Below, piece after piece: positions 1 through 12,324 of a DNA stretch of 64,000 bases. The stretch is from NCBI GenBank assembly GCA_019022495.1, contig JAFEKR010000001.1, positions 3,100,001 to 3,164,000 of the forward strand, read 5' to 3'. Made by a program: the position numbers and the translations under genes. Numbering within the stretch: the stretch's first letter is position 1; each line of letters starts with the position of its first letter. The notes under the pieces are model-generated. The model did not search any database and was not told where the DNA came from. It worked only from the letters and a program-made list of their open reading frames with translations. The stretch comes from Epichloe hybrida. Taxonomy: Eukaryota; Ascomycota; Sordariomycetes; Hypocreales; Clavicipitaceae.

Positions 1-390
1 TCAACGGACCGGTCTGGATTCCTGCAGACTGCTGAGCATGCCTGGCCAGGGCATAGCATGACGTGACGTGACGTGACGTGACTAACAAAGCCACATGGTA
101 ACAATTCACATGTAAAGTCCACTGCATTCAATCCATCCAGGAGACTCCCTGATTGTCCGCATTGTTTACTTATTGACCGACCGACCGACCGCCCTCCAAT
201 CAGAAAAAACAAAACCAAGTATCCCCTCCTCCACTTCTGATGAGAGCCCAGCTTTACTCAATTGTTCCTACCAATTCCCATACAGTACAACTTCTCTTGT
301 GTTTGTTCAAAAGCCCGATATAGTACAGTTTTTGTAAAGCATCTACAACAGCCGCATCATGGGTTGATACATATGAAATAGGTGTCCTCC
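1..390. other. 3' flank of the DENN gene, no gene seen
   Basis: Host DNA of ordinary composition downstream of the minus-strand gene. It holds two short tandem tracts, gacgt units at about 61-82 and gacc units at about 176-192. No open frame with recognisable content was seen. The 3' UTR and polyadenylation site of the gene should lie here but I could not place them. Confidence 0.6.
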
Positions 391-3300
391 TCATGGAGGC
401 GGAGTGGTCCCCAGCATACTAGGAACCTGTTTCCTCATAAAGGCCCTCGTGCCGCGCTGTTCCATCCTGGGAACACCCTGGATGGCACGTGGTTCGCGCA
501 TAAGCGCCCCATCCAGGCGAGAGGGGATGCGCGTGATGACGGTGCGGTACTCGCCGGGAAAGTTGCCCTTTGGTAAGGGGACCGAGGCGGTGCGCCAGAT
601 GTGGTCGGATGTGTCGGTGAGGTAGGTGGGTTTGTTGGAGGAGAGATTGCGAGAGGGGGGCGCCATAAAGGAAGAGGCGCCGTGGCTTTGGCGGATGGTG
701 GAGAGGCGGGAAAGGCCGGAACTGAGGCCGGGGCGGCCACGGGCTTTCTTGGCCATGAGGATTTCGTCAAAGAGGCGGATGGATGGGTCGCTGGCGGGGA
801 GTGTTTCTCGGTCATGAATAAATTCATTGAAGGCTGGGCGATGTTAGACATTGATGGAGGGAGAGAAGAGGGGGGGGGGAGGGGGAGCAAGGTGACTAGG
901 TAGATTGTAGGGGGCACAATAACGACAAGGACAGCGGGAGCTTACCTTGGGTATCACGCATCATGGTGGCGTATTCCTGTTGGTCGTATGGAAGGCTCTT
1001 GATGAAGGCTTCCATGTCAAAAGCGTACAGTTGTCCATTGCTTTTCTGCTGCTTGTTCGGCCGGCCGAGATGCTTGCGATAGGTGTAGAGGAGACTGGCC
1101 AGACAGCGGACAAAAGCGGCCCGTACTCCGTCGGCGTGGAAGGCCTCGGGGCAAACAATGGATACTTGTCCCAGGCATCGGCCGTGGGCCACCGTCTTAC
1201 AGGAGGTGCATTCATACAAACCATCGCCTTCAGACCTTTCATCGCAGATGGTGCAAATGGACAGGGTGTCATTGGCGTTGAGACTGAAGCAATGTCCTTC
1301 TACCCATACCGTGGTTTCCGTGTTGCGGACCGGCTGGATCTGCATGTTGGGCATGATTGTGGACGCAGCGAGGGTGGATTGAGCGTATGTGGAAGGCGCG
1401 TAGCCCCCACCAAAGGATGATTGAGACACGACTGAGAAGCCTGAAATAGATGAGTTCTGCTGATGTCCGTTGAGGAACGGCAGGTTCGATTTGGGCATTG
1501 TCTGGAACTTATCCAGTCCAAACGACGAGCTTCGTCGGCCCTTGTCCTCGCCAAAGTGTCCTGATCGCTTCTCTCGCAATGTCGCTGTGAGGGCGAAGCC
1601 CGAGTCGCTTCGGGAAAGTGGCGTTGTGGGCATGGGAGGCAAAGTGACGGATGCGGGGGACACCGACGACTGTGGGCTGGTTTTGGACGATGATCTGCTC
1701 GTTCCAGGACGGTCTGATTTGGCGCTGTCCATTGAAGAAACCGTGAATGCGTTGAAAACTGGCGGGTGAATCTCTTCAGGCGGGCTCCGATCAGCAAAGC
1801 TAGATGAGTTTTGTGATGCCCATTTACCTAGCGTAGCGTTTGACGCAACGGGCGTGAAGATCGACCCATTCTCGGACGAAAAAGAATCATAGGGGAAGGA
1901 CTCGATTGCGTAGGGCGGAGGTCCAGTTGCAACGCCATACCGCAACGTATGGGGTGCGGCGACCTGGAGCAGGGACATTAATTTTCGCCGATGCTGTCTC
2001 GGTAGTCGATGAGGCTGTGATGTGGCGTCGATGGTATCCTTGTCCAAGTCTACCAGGACGTAATCGTCATCCGGTAGGTCAATCCGCTCGTATCGGCGCT
2101 CAACGCCGACAATGTAGGGACAGGGAGCCTCGAGGGCGGAGATTAGTCTTGCGGGAAGAATGGGGATGAAGATACTCGCCCATTTCAAAGGATAAAGAAG
2201 GTTCGCGAGAGCGTGGCAGGCCAAGTGTAGCATGCTCGTGTGAGAAGAAAGGAAGATGATGTGAGACTCAGACATGGCATACTCGAAGAGCGCAACGACG
2301 TTCTCGAGTGACAGACACCGGAACAAGGCGTACAGGTCGATGGTTCTGGAACCAGGAAGCTCATTCGCACCCTCTTTGCGCGCGTAAAGCCGCAACTCCC
2401 GAACGCCAAGCTCAACCTGGGTTTTGGACCCCAACGGACTGAAGGCCTCCGTGCAGAGATTGACCACGTAACGCTCCAGGGGCTGCCATCGACCAACCCT
2501 GGGTGAACTAGGAGGGATTCGGAGAACGCCTCCATCCGTCATGGGGACAATGATTGACCTGAGCCATTCTTTCCAAAAGCCCATACATGCCGCGTCCCTG
2601 CCTAAAACACCGTATGCTCGTGGGATCCATAATCCGCTTTCGCCGGCTGTTAAGCCCTCAATCTTGGACGCTGCGCCATGCCGCAGTGGCCGTAGCATAT
2701 CAGTCATCAGGGCAATCTTCTCCTCTACTGTGCTGATCTCGTCTTCGAGTCGATCCCGGGCACATGAGCCTGACGGTATGGTGGGAAGCCTGGACAAAAG
2801 CTGCGAAAGGTGCGATCTTTCGCCGGCCAACCGGACTCCCAAGCTGGCCGCCAACTCTCTCTCCTCGTTCGACATGTGGTTCTGCCGCCATTGTTCGCAT
2901 CTTATTTCTACCTCTTCGGCTCGCTGTGCCGTCAGAGCTGTCCAGATAATGATGGTGATGCCATACAGCTTGGCATTGTCTTCTCCTGTCATGGTGAAGC
3001 CATGCCATGTCGATCGCGGTCGGTCGTCCGAGGATACAATTTGTATGTCATTTGGGAAGGCAAACATGGGCACATAATCGGGGAATTTTCCTCGCTTGGC
3101 CAGTTGTTCTGTTGCATCCTTTGGGGGGTATCGATCTAGGAGGACCGGCTCGAATCGTCTCTTCAAGGGATGCATGTCTGGGTCGGTGTTCAGAGGTTCT
3201 GGTGGCGGTATCACGGAATTATAGTTGCTAAGCCGCTTGGTGGTGCGGACGGAAGCTGCCATGCCTGAATTAGTGTCTGGAAGATGACGGGTTGCTGGAC

Positions 3301-4024
3301 TTGAGATGTCGGCTCGTGAAAGGCGTGGTGACAAACCTGCTCTGCTTGACGCGCCTTGCCTAGATATCGCTGGACCCTTGCGCACGCTGTTCATTTCTCT
3401 AAAACTGATTTTGCGCCGGATGCTTCCTTTGAGGCTCTTCAAAGGGCTCATCCTACCGCTCGGTACAGCTTCATCGGCACGAATTCTCTCCGCTCGGGGG
3501 TTCACCATTGGTGGTCGGGATTGGAGTTTGGCCCCTGCTGTGAAGGATAGATCTTCGAGAAAGTTTTCCCGCTCAGCGGCGAATTTCAGGAGCGCTTTGT
3601 CAAAGTCGAAATCGGGCATGCCCATCAAGCCAAAGCCTTGCCCCGGGACCGGCCCTTCAGGAGCGGGCGGGCCTGCAGAAGCACCGTTGGAAGCACTACC
3701 ATTGGCACTCGTGGGCTTGACAGCTTTGATCGTAGCACTGCTCCTATTGCTCCGAGTGTTGCCGTCAAGGTCATCAAGAGCACTGTTTATAGAGGATCGT
3801 CCATCTAATGAGATTTTGGAGAGGCGGTTCGCTGAATTTTGGCGGGAATGACGAGCGGCTGTCGGTTTGTAGCCGTTGAAAGTGTCATCGTCGGGCTCTC
3901 CGTCTTCAGCAATGGTTGATTCCACGGGTAGATTGGTCGTCGTAGGCAGCGGATCGTCGTAGGAAATCGACTCTACACCGGCAATCCAGAAGTAGTCCGC
4001 CAGGGGAGTCGAGGAGCTCTCCAT
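391..4024 (-). CDS. DENN (AEX-3)-domain protein with C1 zinc finger, probable Rab GEF
   Basis: Two exons, 4024-946 and 833-391, give 1173 residues in one frame. DENN proteins usually load GTP onto Rab GTPases in membrane traffic; the Rab partner here cannot be inferred. Domains in order: N-terminal segment beginning MESSSTPLADYFWIAG; Ser-rich linker (about 55-280); upstream DENN (about 285-360); a charged, probably helical stretch (360-445); central DENN (about 475-690); Ser/Pro-rich linker (700-900); C1 finger with H911, C924, C927, C939, C942, H947, C950, C958; downstream DENN running across the splice (about 960-1055); basic tail. The C1 spacing H-x12-C-x2-C-x11-C-x2-C-x4-H-x2-C-x7-C is canonical apart from a short central loop. 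I chose the ATG at 4024 because the family-like N-terminus starts there and the context is good (purine at -3, G at +4). The frame stays open to another ATG at 4297, so a 91-residue extension is possible but looks unlike the rest. No stop or frameshift interrupts it. Confidence 0.93.
834..945 (-). other. Intron of the DENN gene (112 nt)
   Basis: On the minus strand the donor reads CAAG|GTAAG (intron begins at 945), a CTAAC branch-like site lies at 847-843, and the acceptor CCCAG ends at 834. Exon 1 ends one base into an Ala codon that exon 2 completes, so the frame runs from MMRDTQ into AFNEFIHDRE. Without this splice the protein would stop inside the downstream DENN module. Confidence 0.9.
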
Positions 4025-5766
4025 GACATGCCAATACTGCTCGCGGCGGAGCACTGGTGTCAACGGTTGGCGAGAGGATTTCAGAGCTTCTTTTTTCCCG
4101 TCCTGACAATGAGGTTGTGCTGCTTTCGGGGCGGACGTCGGTCCCGCCAGATGGTTTGAAGTCCCCCTCTCGACTTTCTGGACTTGGGGATCAACTAGCT
4201 GTTCCGTCAACCTTGGTAGCCGTTGACACAAATATGTTGTCGAATCTTTGATTATCAATTTTCGCCCTTTTCTGCGTGCGGAGGATCGAGCAAGCAATGA
4301 ATCTGCAACATGAGTGAGTAGAGATTTGTCCCAATCATAGGTGGCAGCCCATGTCGCGCGGCAAGTGGTAAGGATTGGGGCGGTTTCCAGGTGTGTTTCC
4401 AGGCTTCCAGGCTTCCAGGCTCGCTAAAAGCACGTACCAGCTGCAGGTCAAAATCTCTGCTGCGATCCCCGGCCAGGCCCTATTTTCCCCTGGATTCTGT
4501 TGCAGCAACCCGCTTAGTACTTACTTTGTAGACGGGTGCGGAGGGTGGCGGTAGCTAGGCCAGCTGCGAGCTACGAGGACCTTTGTTACCGGCGGTGATA
4601 TGGACAATAAATTCAAGGTCGGAAAGTCAGATGATGGGGGTGAGCGTGTTTCGTCTCGGCGGAGGGGACCCAGACCCTCCCTCTTGCGATCCGTCGGGGC
4701 CGAGCTTGCTGGCTGTTTGCAGCTTGCAAAGTGTCTGTCTGGTTGGTGTCGTTGGTGTCGTTGGTGTCCACAGCAGCCCCCAGCAGCCCCAAGAAACCCA
4801 CAGCAGCCCACTTTTCACCCGTTTGGATGGATGGAGGAGCCGACTCGCAGTGCCTCTAGGCTCTGGGGCAAGGCGCAAGGCGGCAAAAAGGGCAAGGGCA
4901 AGTGGTGAATTTGAGAACACAAAAAACACTCGCTCGCTCGTGGAGCACTACGTCGCTTCGTCCAAAAATGCAAAAACGGGAGCGGCACACGCAACACAAC
5001 GCCACCAACGCAGCCAGGATCCTCATAGCTGGCACTTATAGCTGGCACGGAGCAAGGCAACCAACGGATCATAAATCCAACAAAGTCAGACCAGCGACAA
5101 AATGAATGTCATTGTACTCGGTACGTCAACAACACATGAACGAGTACGCAAACACGCAGACCGCGTTGGCCTCGCGATATTTGCGGTAGCATTACTATGT
5201 ACGGAGAGCAGAGCTAACAATATTAATAAAAGCGCATTCGACATCAGCCGTCTTCTCGAGCTTCCCGGTGCGCTAACGACATGGCTCGCGATCCATCTGA
5301 TGACACGGACCACGACGTTCGGTGCAAACGCCGCTACCCATGCAGCCTGGCATACCCACGCATATCGACTCTCGCTTCTTACATGTATGTACTTTTTAAC
5401 TGTAGAATAGTTTCCCCTCGGTCAAAAAATTAGACGGGCTGACCAAAAACGGCAATCAAGACCACTGCGTCACTTTCTTGTTTGGTCCCTTACGTCATGG
5501 TCACATTATACGACAAACAACAAGTGACCACAAGCTCGTGCACCTCAACGTTTTGCCAGTCACGAGCACAGCGCCACGTTGACGATGACTGTACATGTAT
5601 GTATGTACATTACTCAAGACGGCCCCCCTGCTATTGGGCAACTCGCGTGCTGGCGGCCTGGCGGGTTACTCGCTGCTACATCGATCAGGGGCATGCCTGC
5701 ATGCATGCGGTTTATGTGCAGAGAAGGACGAAGAATAAAACATCAGCGGGCATTCCAATTGATGTT
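4025..5766. promoter_or_regulatory. Upstream region of the DENN gene, no second gene supported
   Basis: About 1.7 kb of ordinary-composition host DNA between the DENN start codon and the transposon border. It must carry the promoter and 5' UTR, but no convincing TATA box or binding site was identified. It contains a 9-bp tandem (ttccaggc units, about 4397-4420), a ttggtgtcg tandem near 4743-4770 and cagcagccc repeats near 4771-4810. Several short open frames lie here; none shows a recognisable domain or clear exon structure. The last five bases (5762-5766, atgtt) are the left target duplication of element A. Confidence 0.6.
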
Positions 5767-6018
5767 TGTTGCACCCACAAGGGCATAATTGATCCCTGTC
5801 GCACGATAGTCTCGCTACTTAACTAGCTAAGACAAGAGTCCACCCCTAGCTAGTTATTTTCTATAATCTCTATAACTATATAGTACGTTTTAGCACTATA
5901 TTAGTACCTTACCTATAGTAAAGGTACTTAGGTATTTAAACTATAGTCTATACTCTCTTATAAGGATAAATAACTTAATAAAGGTAGTTAGATTAAACCT
6001 AAGCTTTATAGTCTAATA
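5767..6018 (+). repeat. 5' LTR of element A (252 bp)
   Basis: Pairs with 20471-20722 over its whole length. The first 55 bases are nearly unmutated, while the inner half is saturated with C-to-T and G-to-A changes relative to the 3' LTR. Confidence 0.9.
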
Positions 6019-6292
6019 TAGTAGTAATTATATAGTGTTTATAATTATTATACCTTTCTTCTAAATTAGTACTTTTCTCTTTAAATTAACTAATTATTTA
6101 ATCTTTAAATAAATTAGTATATACCTAGCAAAAGAGAGGCCTATATTTATTAATATTATAATTAAGCGGCCCTAGCACGCTAGGATTAAACACCACTATT
6201 TATTAGTTTAATAATAATACTATAGAATATCTTATAATATCTAAGGAATCTTTAAAAAGCAATAAGCTAGCTATTAAGCTATAGGAGCCTTA

Positions 6293-6559
6293 TGTTAGGA
6301 GCACGGAGGCTAGGGAGTCGCGGATAGGATAGTTACATAATAAAGCCCTTAGGTAAGCCTTAGCCTATGTAAATAACTAAGTAACTACTAAATAGCTATG
6401 TACGCGTAGTAAGGTATTTAGATAAGGACTACTTATAAGAGATATAGAAGGTTAGAGTTTAAGACCTTTATGCACTTACCCCTAAGTAGTAGCTCTCTAG
6501 CTATAACTAAGAACCTTAGCCTTTACTCCGTTTATATCTCTCCTACCACAGTCGTGACA
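6293..6559 (+). repeat. Solo LTR, 267-bp family
   Basis: Begins tgttaggagcacgg and ends gtcgtgaca, flanked by the exact 5-bp duplication cctta (6288-6292 and 6560-6564). No interior remains, so it is a solo LTR. The same family occurs inverted at 8089-8355 and as the 3' LTR at 52245-52511. Confidence 0.85.
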
Positions 6560-7015
6560 CCTTACTATTAGGACTTATAGTATAAAATAGTTAAGGTAAG
6601 AGCTATTAAAGATAGAATCTAGGTCTTTATTAATCCTAATTTAAAGATATAGCTAGACTACCCTCCTAAGCCTCTAATCCTTATAGGAAACAAAACTTTA
6701 GCAAAGAGAAAGGTAGCAGAAGCTATATAAAGTTAATTATTTATAATAAAGACCTTAGAAGTTTAAACACGCTCTTATAGCACTAAAGCTATAACTAAGA
6801 GCTTACTAGAACCTAAGGAAAGCTTACTTAAAGATATTAAGGTAACTAAAGAGAACTATTTTTAGTACCCTTAATAACTTAATAATACTAAAGATAGCGC
6901 TTAGTTTATAGTCCTTAGTGGTTATTATTAAGTCTTTAATAGTTAATTCTAGAGCCTTATAAAGGCCTTATAAGAATATTACTTATAGTTTATAATAACC
7001 CTTAGGCCTAAGTAT

Positions 7016-7439
7016 TGATTTTTAATTTTTTTTGGGGTCATTGGCTGTGGCCAATGCATCTAATTTTCAAGGAACCAAAAAAATTACTAGCAATACCTAG
7101 CTAGTGCCACATATAATAACTAAATTTAATAATCACTATAGTGTTAGGTAAAATATTAAGGAATAAGCTTTAAGCCACAAATTTAGGGGCTAAAAAGTTA
7201 ATACAAAGTTTGTAATAAACTTTGTAGCTACGATTACGTAAGAGTTATAATTCGCAACCGTAGTTAAACTTAAATCTATTTGAGTTTTACTTATAGTATA
7301 AATTAATATAATTCCCTCTTTCTCTACGACCGTGTTTGTTCTATCTCTCTATATCTCTTCCATCTTATAACTTGTCCTTCAAAGCTCTAAGGCAAACTTG
7401 AACCCCAAAAAAAAAAACACAACTCATCCTCAATTGCAG
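7016..7439 (-). mobile_element. Short retroposon-like insertion, class unresolved
   Basis: A 424-bp insertion flanked by the 14-bp direct repeat ttaggcctaagtat (7002-7015 and 7440-7453). One end, starting tgatttttaattttttttgg, is shared exactly with the copy at 59215; the other end is shorter than in that copy. A fixed A-rich end (on the minus strand) plus a variable other end and a long target duplication fits target-primed retroposition of a LINE- or SINE-like element in minus orientation. No reverse transcriptase is present. Confidence 0.65.
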
Positions 7440-8088
7440 TTAGGCCTAAGTATAAGTAAATAACCTTAAGGTATATATCTCTTTAAGATAAGATTAAGGA
7501 GCTTAAGAGAAATATAATACCTTTAAGTAAAACTATTAAGTATTGTACTAAAATTAGCTTTAATAAGACTATTAAGCAAAACCTTATAAGAGTAAATATT
7601 AATAAATAGCTTATAAAGGCTTTAATAAGTTATAAAAAATACCTCTAAGTAAACTACCCTATTACTAAGGGTAACTTACCTATAGAAATAATTAATAACA
7701 CTATTAAGGCTTAATTCCTTACTATCTTAGCTTAAGTTAGCTTACTAGTTTATATAGTAAAGTGTAAGGGAAAGGTCCTAGATTTCTATAATATTATAAG
7801 TAAGATTAGGTACCTAATTAAAGCCTAAGGAAGGTCTTAAGTAAAGGCTAATAACTCCTTTAGAGTAAAACTAACTCTTAATAGTAAAATAAAGAATAAA
7901 GCTAAAAAAGAGAAGGTAAAGAAAGATAACTATATTTATTATAAGAAGTATAAGGTAAAGAAGTTAAAAGACTTATAGAAGGTCTATAGAGCTCTTTACT
8001 TAATAAAAGACTAGAAGATTAATAAAGAGCTATTAAAGAAGGTAAAAGAAGTAATAAATTATTAATTTAATAATATAAAGAAAGCTTA

Positions 8089-8355
8089 TGTCACGACTGT
8101 GTTCGGGGAGATATAAACGGAGAAAAGGCTAAGGTTCTTAGTCATAGCTAGAGAGCTACTACTTAGGGGTAGGTATATAAAGGTCTTAAACTCTAACCTT
8201 TTATATCTCTTATAGGTAGTCCTTATCTAAATACCTTACTATATGCACATAGCTATCTAGTAGTTACTTAGTTATTTGCGTAGGCTAAGGCTTACCTAAG
8301 GGCTTTATTATGTGACCGTCCTGTCCGCGACTCCCTAGCCTCCGTGCTCCTGACA
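8089..8355 (-). repeat. Solo LTR, 267-bp family, inverted
   Basis: Reverse complement of the LTR at 6293-6559, reading tgtcacgactgtg at its left end and gtgctcctgaca at its right, with the exact duplication gctta on both sides (8084-8088 and 8356-8360). It keeps many C and G bases near its ends. Confidence 0.85.
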
Positions 8356-10724
8356 GCTTATAACATATAGTTAAAGAATAATAACACTAAAGAGCCTAGT
8401 AATAGTATAAAGGAGCTAAAGGAAGATAATACTATGTTTATAGCTATAAAAGAGTCTATAGAAGCTTTCTTTGCCTAGGGTAAATTATGTGTTATACTTA
8501 ATAGCAGTACCTTAATTTATATCTTTAATAATAAACGCTAGTTTATAGACCTTAATTATAGCTAGTAGCCTAGAATTTAAGTAAGTTATAGTATCATAAA
8601 GGCTTATAGTATTAGCATAGCCTAGATTATCTTAATAGATAGCTAGACTCTTACCTTATTAAACGCCTAGTACTAGCTAATATTCTTTATAAACCTTATA
8701 TCTCTTTAGTTACTTATATAGAAAGGAATAAGGTAAGATAACCTTACTAGAAAGGTAATAGACCTAGTAAAAGGTAATTAGGAGATATTTTAAACTTACG
8801 TTATTAGTATATAGCTATGTATAGAGGGCTTAAGCCTATTAGAAGCTTTTATTATTAAGGGAGATTTATAAGACCTAAAGACCACTATAACGTCACCTAT
8901 AAATCTATAGCATATAAGATTAGTATATCTAGGAGAGGATGTGATAGATTAAGTGCTTTAAAAGCTTTAAATATTATTAAAGAAAAGAAGCATAGGAAAA
9001 TATAAGGTTTACTAAACTACTAAAGCATAGAGGTAAATATTATAAGTCCCTTAAATAGGATCCTTACCTTCTAGACTACTTTAGGTAGTCTCCTTTAATC
9101 TCTTTACTTAATTAGTAAGGTATAATAAAGACTAATATATTACTCTTTTTACTTATAGAGTAATAGGGTTATATCATATCTTCATAATCCTATTAAAAAC
9201 TAATATTACACTTTACTTTAATTAGTTAAAAGCTATATACGTAAGAATATATAGTATTCACATCGCGGTTATAATAACTAATAGTAAGACTACCTTCTAG
9301 ACTAAGAAACAGGAAGAAGAGGTTATAAACAAAGGTATTATTATTAGAAAGTCTAGCCTAGCTTACCTATATTAAAATAGGCATGCTAAACGGTCTAGGG
9401 GGGTGATAATAAGGGTTATAATAACTCTTATAACATAATCAGGCTTCCTAGAAGACCTCTAGCCCGTGGCTACTAAAGCAGCTATTTACATCTTAAATCA
9501 CATACCTTAAAAGGTGCTTAACTAGTAATTACCTTAATAAGTGCTAAATAAGTAGCTAAGAGAGAATAAACTTTAATAGAGTTACTTACTAGAGAAGCTA
9601 GAAGTTTCTCTAACCTACCTTTAAGCCTTTAGTTATAAATTATTCGTAATAACATAAAGTAGGCTTTGTAAAGCAGGTCTAAAGCTCGCTTAGAGAGCTT
9701 ATATTAGATACCTTACTAGATATGTTTCCTCTACGTAATACCTAATCTAGGTACTAATAATAAAGAGAAGCTACTAGTTCTTATTAAGCTATATTACCTT
9801 TAATAAGTGTATCTTCTATACTTAAGAAAGAGGCTTATTACTAAATATAAAAGAGGTTAAAAAGAGCGTTCTTAAAAAGCTAGTTAATAATAATAAGGAT
9901 AAAAGCTCTAATATAAGGCTTCTACAAATAGCATACTCTCTATTACTATAATAACCACCTAAACCACTCTAATAGGATGAAATTCCCACTAATTATAATT
10001 AGCTAGAGCATAAAGAAAAGTAAAAAGAGAGTTAAGAATCAAATCTACTAACTCCTCTAAGTTCACTAGGATAATTTCTAGATTTAATAGACTATATACT
10101 ACTAAGTATTAATAATTTACTAAACCTACCTAAAAATAGTAATAATTATAAGATATTAGAGAATCCGTAAGATCTTAATAAACTTAAAGTATTTACTATA
10201 GCTTTTAAGCTAGGATTAAAGAGCAAAGAAAAACCTTATATATCTAGACTTCCTCCTCCTCTAGTATATTATAATAATCTAGCTAGCTACCCTAAAGAAA
10301 AGGAATTCCATAAAGCATAAGATAAAGAGTATAATAAAATTATTAATAAAATAGTAGCTAAGAAAGTACTAAGAGCTAATATCCTAGCTTATATAAAGCT
10401 TCTAGGACTTACTTAGGTCTTCTCTTACAAATTAAATAAATAAGGTTACCTCCTATAATATAAAGCTTGCCTCTATATTCTTAGAAATCATTAGCTAAAG
10501 GGATATCTATTAACTAAAGTAGTAACTCTAGCTACTAATATATTTAGGCTGCTTATAGCTATTATAAGCTATTTTAACCTAGAGGTATACTAGTATAACT
10601 TTATTATAGTATTCCTAAATTTAGGCCTTAATAAAGAGGTTTACTATAAGATACCTCTAGGCTATAGAGATAAATAAGCTTACCTAAAGCTTCTTAGAGT
10701 AGTCTATAGGCTATAAAGAGCTCC

Positions 10725-11020
10725 TATTAGTATCTACAGGATACCATTGACCTACGCGTAGGGGTTTCAGGGTAGACTAAAGTGCACGTAATCATTATAT
10801 ATTCTAGTCTATTAAAGTAAGCAAAAGAGGGATTAAATAGAAGTAAAGAGGGTGCGCTATTTATTATAGGAAAAGGGGCCTTAATTAGGGTTACTAGCAA
10901 AGAGGCTACATATGCTAACCCCAATCGTAGCGCGGTTAGGCTAGATATGTGGGTTTGTAATATAACGCGCTTACCTAATTAGAGGCGCGTACCCTTATTA
11001 ATATTATACTTATTCTAACA
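10725..11020 (-). repeat. 3' LTR of element D
   Basis: 296 bp, direct copy of 18908-19203. The left end tattag is the mutated form of tgttag. On the minus strand it is preceded by an AGAGAGAGAG-type purine tract. Confidence 0.85.
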
Positions 11021-12064
11021 CTAGAAACTCTCTCTCTTTAACATAATTATTAACGCATAATATTAACAAGAGAAGTAAATAGGAATTAAGGAATAAATAA
11101 GATTAAATAATCACAAATAATATTATAAGAAAAGGGGAAGGGGAAGGGGTATAATAAACAATAAAATCTAATCTATAAGCTTATATAAGGATAAGTAAGC
11201 CTAATTCTTAACACCTTTAATCTTATTAGATTAACATAAACGTTATAATCATATAACCCACCCTTCTATCCTAATAGTTGCCTTATTACTTATAATAAAC
11301 CTCTTAAATACCTTATTTAGTAATGCCTTTGTAAATATATTAGCAAGGTTATTATTCCTATTAATCTATCTAATCTCGTAAATCTCTTATTGCTTATATA
11401 ATTAATAAAGGGCTATAATATTAATTATAAGATACTTCTCCTTTATAGTACTAAGCTTAATAAGGTATTTATATAAAGAGTATAAATTAGTATAGATAAT
11501 AATAGGAATTATAGGGAGGTTTAATTAATAAGTAATTAACCTAAGCGTTATCAAGACCACGTAAGCTATATTAGCACTAGTAACTATACTATAGATCTCA
11601 GAGGTAAGCATACTTCTTATAACTCTCTTACTCTTAGTAAAGCTATAGTATATAATATTACCTTAGATTATAAAGGTGCTTTCCTCTTAGACTTCACTAG
11701 CTAGGATAAGCACGTAGCCTAGCTAGGAAGTAAGGTCCTAGTTATTAGCAAATAATCTATTTATAAATATAAAAAGCTTTACCTTTTTAAGATTAAATAG
11801 TACAAACCTTAATCCTTAGCTTAGATTATTAATTTGCTATTAAATCCGTTAGTTTAGGCTCTTTATATCTTAAGGTAATAGCTCTTAGTATTATATAGTA
11901 ATAAAGAGGTTAAAGTAAGCTTTAGGTTAGCAAATTAAGGTAATGTACATGCCTTAAGCTTGTTATTCTATATATGCTTATTTTAAATTAGTTAGTAAGA
12001 TTAACTAAAGCTTTCTACTCTAGCCCTTTTACCTTAGCGTAATTATATTATTTTTAAGAGTAAT

Positions 12065-12324
12065 TGTTGATTCCTTCGGATCTTCATTGGTTCAATCGTG
12101 GCCAAAGACCAGACCAATTGTGGGTCCGGCGCGATGCACGCGATATGATTAGCTACATTAATTCGCCACCCCCTTTTATGCCTTATATACGGATTTCGCT
12201 TACTTTTCTAGCATCTAGACTTTCCCTCTCTTCTCCCTCTTTCCTAGCTAGCTAGCTAACTAACTATATTGACTTTAATTTATACAGGATTTATTACCTG
12301 CGCAGGACCTTAGTGCATCTAACA
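12065..12324 (+). repeat. 5' LTR of element H
   Basis: 260 bp, tgttgattccttcgg to gcatctaaca. Contains a ctagctagctagctaactaac run. A further, inverted family member is at 35905-36165. Confidence 0.85.

Larger units (their letters stand above)
6019..10724 (+). pseudogene. Copia A gag, protease and integrase relics
   Basis: The part of element A left of element D. Gag should lie before about 8088 but is too decayed to outline. Near 8490 a frame reads VILNSSTLIYI, which fits a copia protease core (Asp-Ser-Gly) after G-to-A mutation. Around 9340-9750 the frame fits the end of a copia integrase: a mutated QNGHAERS-like block (readable as NRHAKRSRGVI) followed by the conserved downstream region. 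Stops occur mainly where Gln or Trp is expected. It is interrupted by the solo LTRs at 6293 and 8089 and the retroposon at 7016. It cannot encode a product. Confidence 0.65.

Noticed and set aside
601..903. Plus-strand frames opposite the DENN gene's second exon and intron
   Set aside because: Antisense to a well-supported exon; Gly-rich low-complexity translation with no domain.
896..945. Reading the first DENN exon on to its in-frame stop as the true C-terminus
   Set aside because: The downstream DENN module would be cut, while a canonical donor, branch site and acceptor restore it in frame.
4583..5041. Open frames of about 100-150 codons upstream of the DENN gene
   Set aside because: Several overlap on both strands, translate repeats (VVGVVGVH, TPTTPT) and show no domain or intron pattern.
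5102..5410. 102-codon frame, plus strand
   Set aside because: No recognisable content and a competing frame on the other strand; no promoter or splice support.
5482..5826. 114-codon frame, plus strand
   Set aside because: Runs across the border into the LTR of element A, so it cannot be an ancestral host gene.
8089..8355. A MITE, because the ends read TGTCA...TGACA
   Set aside because: It is the exact reverse complement of the LTR family that has a polypurine tract at 52233-52244, and the 5-bp duplication fits an integrase.
10727..10924. Frames of 65 and 83 codons inside both LTRs of element D
   Set aside because: They lie wholly within the LTR and are kept in both copies because the LTRs are copies of each other; no independent evidence of coding.
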